Source: Paenibacillus gallinarum
GTDB lineage: Bacteria; Bacillota; Bacilli; Paenibacillales; Paenibacillaceae
Direction: 5' to 3'
Length of the DNA stretch: 64,000 bases
NCBI RefSeq assembly: GCF_014836635.1
Contig: NZ_JACSQL010000008.1
Span: 1-64,000 of the forward strand
Within the stretch, counting starts at the first letter, position 1. Every line of letters starts with the position of its first letter. The translations under genes were made by a program, and so were the position numbers. Below the pieces are notes generated by a model. The model was given only the letters and a program-made list of their open reading frames with translations, was not told where the DNA came from and did not search any database. Below are positions 61,374-64,000 of the stretch, piece by piece.

Positions 61374-61622
61374 TTAGAATACTTGAACTACTTCATGTAC
61401 GCCCTCTACTTCTTCAACGAGTGCGCGTTCAATCCCTGCTTTTAATGTAATGGTGGAGCTTGGGCAACTACCGCAAGCACCCATTAATTTCAGCTTAACG
61501 ATGCCGTCTTCAACATCAACCAATTCCACGTCACCGCCATCGCGTTGCAGGAATGGGCGAAGTTTATCAAGAACTTCTAGAACTTCATCATACATGGTGC
61601 TGCTTTGTACGTTTTCGCTCAT
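61374..61622 (-). CDS. yutI: NifU-like Fe-S scaffold/carrier (YutI)
   Basis: 82 residues, a stand-alone NifU C-terminal domain: [21 protein letters not shown] and the cluster motif [16 protein letters not shown] with CxxC. It carries 4Fe-4S clusters to target proteins; in this window LipA and MqnE are Fe-S enzymes. AAAGGAGTTGACAAT precedes the ATG. In B. subtilis yutI lies near yuzB and yutJ, as here. Confidence 0.94.
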   Translation of the reverse strand: MSENVQSSTMYDEVLEVLDKLRPFLQRDGGDVELVDVEDGIVKLKLMGACGSCPSSTITLKAGIERALVEEVEGVHEVVQVF

Positions 61623-61703
61623 ATTGTCAACTCCTTTCCTTCCCTTTATTATAGTACAATTGAAGTCAAAATAAAATGGTCAAAACTAAAGCAGGTGAAT
61701 AAT

Positions 61704-61955
61704 TTGAGACCCATTATTGAATTTTGTACCAACAACATGCATTTTGGAACGGATGAGGTCTTTGAGGCACTTGAAGAAAACCTTGAATACGACGTGATCG
61801 AATACGGATGCCTCACCAATTGCGGACAATGCAGCAACACTCCATTTGCTCTTGTGAATGGTGAAGTTGTCACAGCGACAAGTGCAAAAGAACTGCATGA
61901 AGCCATTTTGTCCAAAATTGCAGAAATTGACGCATGGAATGACCTGGATTTTTAA
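61704..61955 (+). CDS. yuzB: YuzB-like protein (DUF1450)
   Basis: 83 residues from the TTG at 61704 with GCAGGTGAATAA upstream. IEFCTNNMHFGTDEVFEAL, then EYGCLTNCGQCSNTPFALVNGEVV: four Cys, with the CLTNCGQC cluster likely binding metal or Fe-S. Function unknown. It is divergent from yutI and convergent with yutJ, the same set as in Bacillus. Confidence 0.9.
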   Translation: MRPIIEFCTNNMHFGTDEVFEALEENLEYDVIEYGCLTNCGQCSNTPFALVNGEVVTATSAKELHEAILSKIAEIDAWNDLDF

Positions 61956-61974
61956 AAGAGAGAGACTCTCTTCT

Positions 61975-63036
61975 TTAACCCAGATGACGTTTCGACATCC
62001 AGAGGACACCGCTTTTTAGAATCCGGGGAACACGTCCCATCATCGATGTCTTACCCATAAGCCCAAAACCAGCTTTCTTGCCGAGTGCTCCTAGAGTACC
62101 GCGCAGTTTGAGAGCTTCGGTTTTGGGTTTTTCATTCTTCCAAAGTGCTTGAATAATATGTGCAATTTGTTCTCCTTGCACTTCTGCAGCCTGTGCGCTT
62201 GGTGCAAAAGGAAGGCTCGCACAGTCACCCACGACATATACTTCCGGATATTCAGGAATTTGATAATACTCATTAAGAGTAACCCGGCCCTGGGGATCTT
62301 TCTGTACATTCAGATCACGAACCATTTTTACAGGCTGAATTCCTGCTGTCCATATTACCGCATCGGTTACGATTTCTTCATCCCGATTATAGATGGCATT
62401 GGGTTCTACCCTCGATACCGAAATATGATTCTTAATCTCTACCTGATGTTCTGCGAACCATTCTCCAACATAAGCAGATAATCGCTGCGGAAAAGCGGAA
62501 AGAACACGATCACCTCGGTCCAAAATGGTTACATTTAGATCTGATCGGCTTTCTCTAATTTCAGCAGCGATTTCAACTCCGCTGAGTCCTCCTCCTACAA
62601 TGTGAACTTGACCATAGGGTTTGATTTCACTGAGGCGTAGATAGGTCTCACGTGTGTTTCGGAAGCTTTGAATGGTATTACTGTATTCTTCTGCACCCGG
62701 GGTTCCATGAAAACGGTCTGTGCACCCAAGACCAATAACTAATTGATCATAAGGGAGGGGGTCCTCATTTTGAAGTTGAATCACTTTTCCTTCTAAATCA
62801 ATGGATTCAACTTCACCATATTTATATGTTAGACGTTCATGCACAGGGTACTGCACACGCAGATCATAATCAGATACAGTCCCTGCAGCAAGTGCGTAGT
62901 ATTCAGTTTTGAGCCCTTGAAAAGGCATGCGGTCCACGAGGACAATCTGAGTATCATTTGGGATAGAGCCTTCAAGAAGATGTTTAATTACGGTAAGACC
63001 GCCGTAGCCGCCTCCGAGGATAACGATATTTTTCAT
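61975..63036 (-). CDS. yutJ: FAD-dependent NADH dehydrogenase-like protein (YutJ)
   Basis: 353 residues. Two dinucleotide folds: FAD motif VILGGGYGGLTVIKHL at the N-terminus and NAD motif HIVGGGLSGVEIAAEIR near residue 150; YVVGDCASLPFA near residue 275 closes the FAD site. It is related to type II NADH dehydrogenases (Ndh); the C-terminal membrane-binding part is short. It may feed electrons to menaquinone. AAGGAAGTTATATCGTC precedes the ATG. Confidence 0.92.
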   Translation of the reverse strand: MKNIVILGGGYGGLTVIKHLLEGSIPNDTQIVLVDRMPFQGLKTEYYALAAGTVSDYDLRVQYPVHERLTYKYGEVESIDLEGKVIQLQNEDPLPYDQLVIGLGCTDRFHGTPGAEEYSNTIQSFRNTRETYLRLSEIKPYGQVHIVGGGLSGVEIAAEIRESRSDLNVTILDRGDRVLSAFPQRLSAYVGEWFAEHQVEIKNHISVSRVEPNAIYNRDEEIVTDAVIWTAGIQPVKMVRDLNVQKDPQGRVTLNEYYQIPEYPEVYVVGDCASLPFAPSAQAAEVQGEQIAHIIQALWKNEKPKTEALKLRGTLGALGKKAGFGLMGKTSMMGRVPRILKSGVLWMSKRHLG

Positions 63037-63154
63037 GACGATATAACTTCCTTTCTTATGCGATCTTGCAAAGATGTTAGTTTACGCTCGGTCATGATGA
63101 TAAGGCCGATGGGGATGATGGGATAATGAATGTAACCTGCGGAAACAATAAAGT

Positions 63155-63185
63155 GGATTCAGCTCTATGGTAAAGAGCTGAATCC
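63155..63185. terminator. Probable terminator of mqnE
   Basis: GGATTCAGCTCT / AGAGCTGAATCC, 30 bases beyond the mqnE stop on the minus strand; the T-run is weak. Confidence 0.65.
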
Positions 63186-63213
63186 AATGGGAATTGTTTC
63201 AAGGATCAAGTTA

Positions 63214-64000
63214 TTATTCGAAAACTTCAATCTCATTGTAGAAGGTGTCACGTTCAACGGGAATACGGCCCGCACCTTTTACAAGCCAGATGAGTTCTTT
63301 ACGAGTTAGCCCTGCAGGAGTAAGCGCACCAGCAGCGTGACTGATCTGTTCACGTACAATTGTACCGTGCACATCAGATGCCCCAAAACTGAGAGCTACT
63401 TGCGTTAATTGAGCACCAATATTAATGAAGTAAGCTTTCACATGATCGATGTTATCGAGCATGAGTCTAGAGATCGCGATGGTTTTAAGATCTTCATATG
63501 CTGAGTTCCGACGCATGATACCGGCATTTTTACTTTTCGGCTGCATGGAGAGCGGAATAAAGACCATAAATCCACCCGTTTCATCTTGAAGCTCACGAAT
63601 TTGCAGCATATGTTGAATTCGATCTTCGTAGGATTCAACAGAGCCATAAAGCATTGTTGTGTGTGTCTTCATACCAAGCTGATGAGCTGTCCGATGAACT
63701 TCGAGGTAGCGATCAACATTGGCTTTGGTTACTTTCATTTTCTGACGATATTCATCAGATAGAATTTCCGCACCGCCACCTGTGAGGGATTGGAGTCCTG
63801 CGTTTTGCAGTTCTTGCAAAACTTCTTTGACACTGAGGCCGCTGATCCGTGTGAAGAAGTCAATTTCAGCTGCCGTGTACGCTTTAAGTGTAACATTCGG
63901 ATATTTTTCGTTCAGAGCTCGCAGGGAATCAACATAATACTCGAATGGCACATGAGGGTTATGTCCACCAACAATATGGAACTCTCTAACACCAGGATGG
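63214..64000 (-). CDS. mqnE: Aminofutalosine synthase (MqnE), partial
   Basis: The frame is open through the window edge, so the 5' part is missing, including the radical SAM CxxxCxxC cluster expected near the N-terminus. Visible: HPGVREFHIVGGHNPHVPFEYY (read in parts), GGGAEILSDEYR, TTMLYGSVESYEDRIQHM and the ending GASDVHGTIVREQ. MqnE makes aminodeoxyfutalosine from 3-(1-carboxyvinyloxy)benzoate and SAM in the futalosine menaquinone route. CofH and MqnC are relatives; GGGAEI with the GASDVHG ending fits MqnE better. Confidence 0.88.
   Translation of the reverse strand, partial: HPGVREFHIVGGHNPHVPFEYYVDSLRALNEKYPNVTLKAYTAAEIDFFTRISGLSVKEVLQELQNAGLQSLTGGGAEILSDEYRQKMKVTKANVDRYLEVHRTAHQLGMKTHTTMLYGSVESYEDRIQHMLQIRELQDETGGFMVFIPLSMQPKSKNAGIMRRNSAYEDLKTIAISRLMLDNIDHVKAYFINIGAQLTQVALSFGASDVHGTIVREQISHAAGALTPAGLTRKELIWLVKGAGRIPVERDTFYNEIEVFE

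Overview
The window looks like a chromosomal segment of an endospore-forming, low-to-mid GC Firmicute, most probably Paenibacillus or a close relative. The support is: sporulation genes (two alpha/beta-type SASPs, sspI, yunB, a lytH-like endopeptidase, ylbJ); T-box and SAM-I riboswitches; AGGAGG-type ribosome binding sites with many TTG/GTG starts; a consensus MntR operator; and gene order shared with Bacillus subtilis (yunB-lytH-lipA-yutD, and yutI-yuzB-yutJ). Part of a futalosine-type menaquinone pathway (mqnE, and probably a UbiD decarboxylase) separates it from B. subtilis. I see no prophage, insertion sequence, CRISPR array or clear genomic island. This is mostly core genome.

Layout. 1-485: five tRNA genes and a strong terminator. 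774-5547: a Lia/Psp cell-envelope-stress locus (LiaI-like, two PspA paralogs, PspC, then LiaF, LiaS, LiaR). 5651-12790: a small Sm-like protein, a first glucose-6-phosphate dehydrogenase, an SDR, release factor 3, sspI, a Ktr/Trk RCK protein and a SpoU methyltransferase. 13115-18093: DUF1002, an HxlR regulator, and a pentose-phosphate cluster (second zwf, NAD-type gnd, FSA-type transaldolase). 18261-25347: yunB, lytH-like, lipA, yutD, nadK, ylbJ, a truncated hemoglobin and yycC. 25506-36403: pepF, two nearly identical SASP genes facing each other around galM and T-box-trpS, ctaB, SCO, a small Toprim protein and an MFS transporter. 36585-44696: membrane proteins including a CvpA/transglutaminase fusion, then three tandem class B penicillin-binding proteins. 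44861-48603: MntR-controlled manganese ABC transporter. 48828-57510: HAD phosphatase, DUF456, MurJ/YtgP-type flippase, DUF2515, thioredoxin, ctaA, UbiD, HEPN protein. 57521-60424: SAM-riboswitch metNIQ. 60553-64000: SDR, yutI, yuzB, yutJ and a partial mqnE cut by the window end.

How parts work together. The Lia/Psp proteins should sense and buffer membrane damage. The PBP array, flippase and CvpA/transglutaminase protein point to envelope building. ctaB, ctaA and SCO serve heme A/copper assembly of cytochrome oxidase; mqnE and UbiD serve menaquinone; yutJ is a probable NADH dehydrogenase-like flavoprotein. zwf, gnd and tal form an oxidative-to-nonoxidative pentose phosphate set. Most genes are single units bounded by good intrinsic terminators, several of them bidirectional palindromes between convergent genes. 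The most interesting items are the triplicated PBP genes, the CvpA-transglutaminase fusion beside them, the inverted SASP pair around trpS, the two zwf paralogs, the mixed lia/psp operon, and several dyads and leader elements that known genes do not explain.
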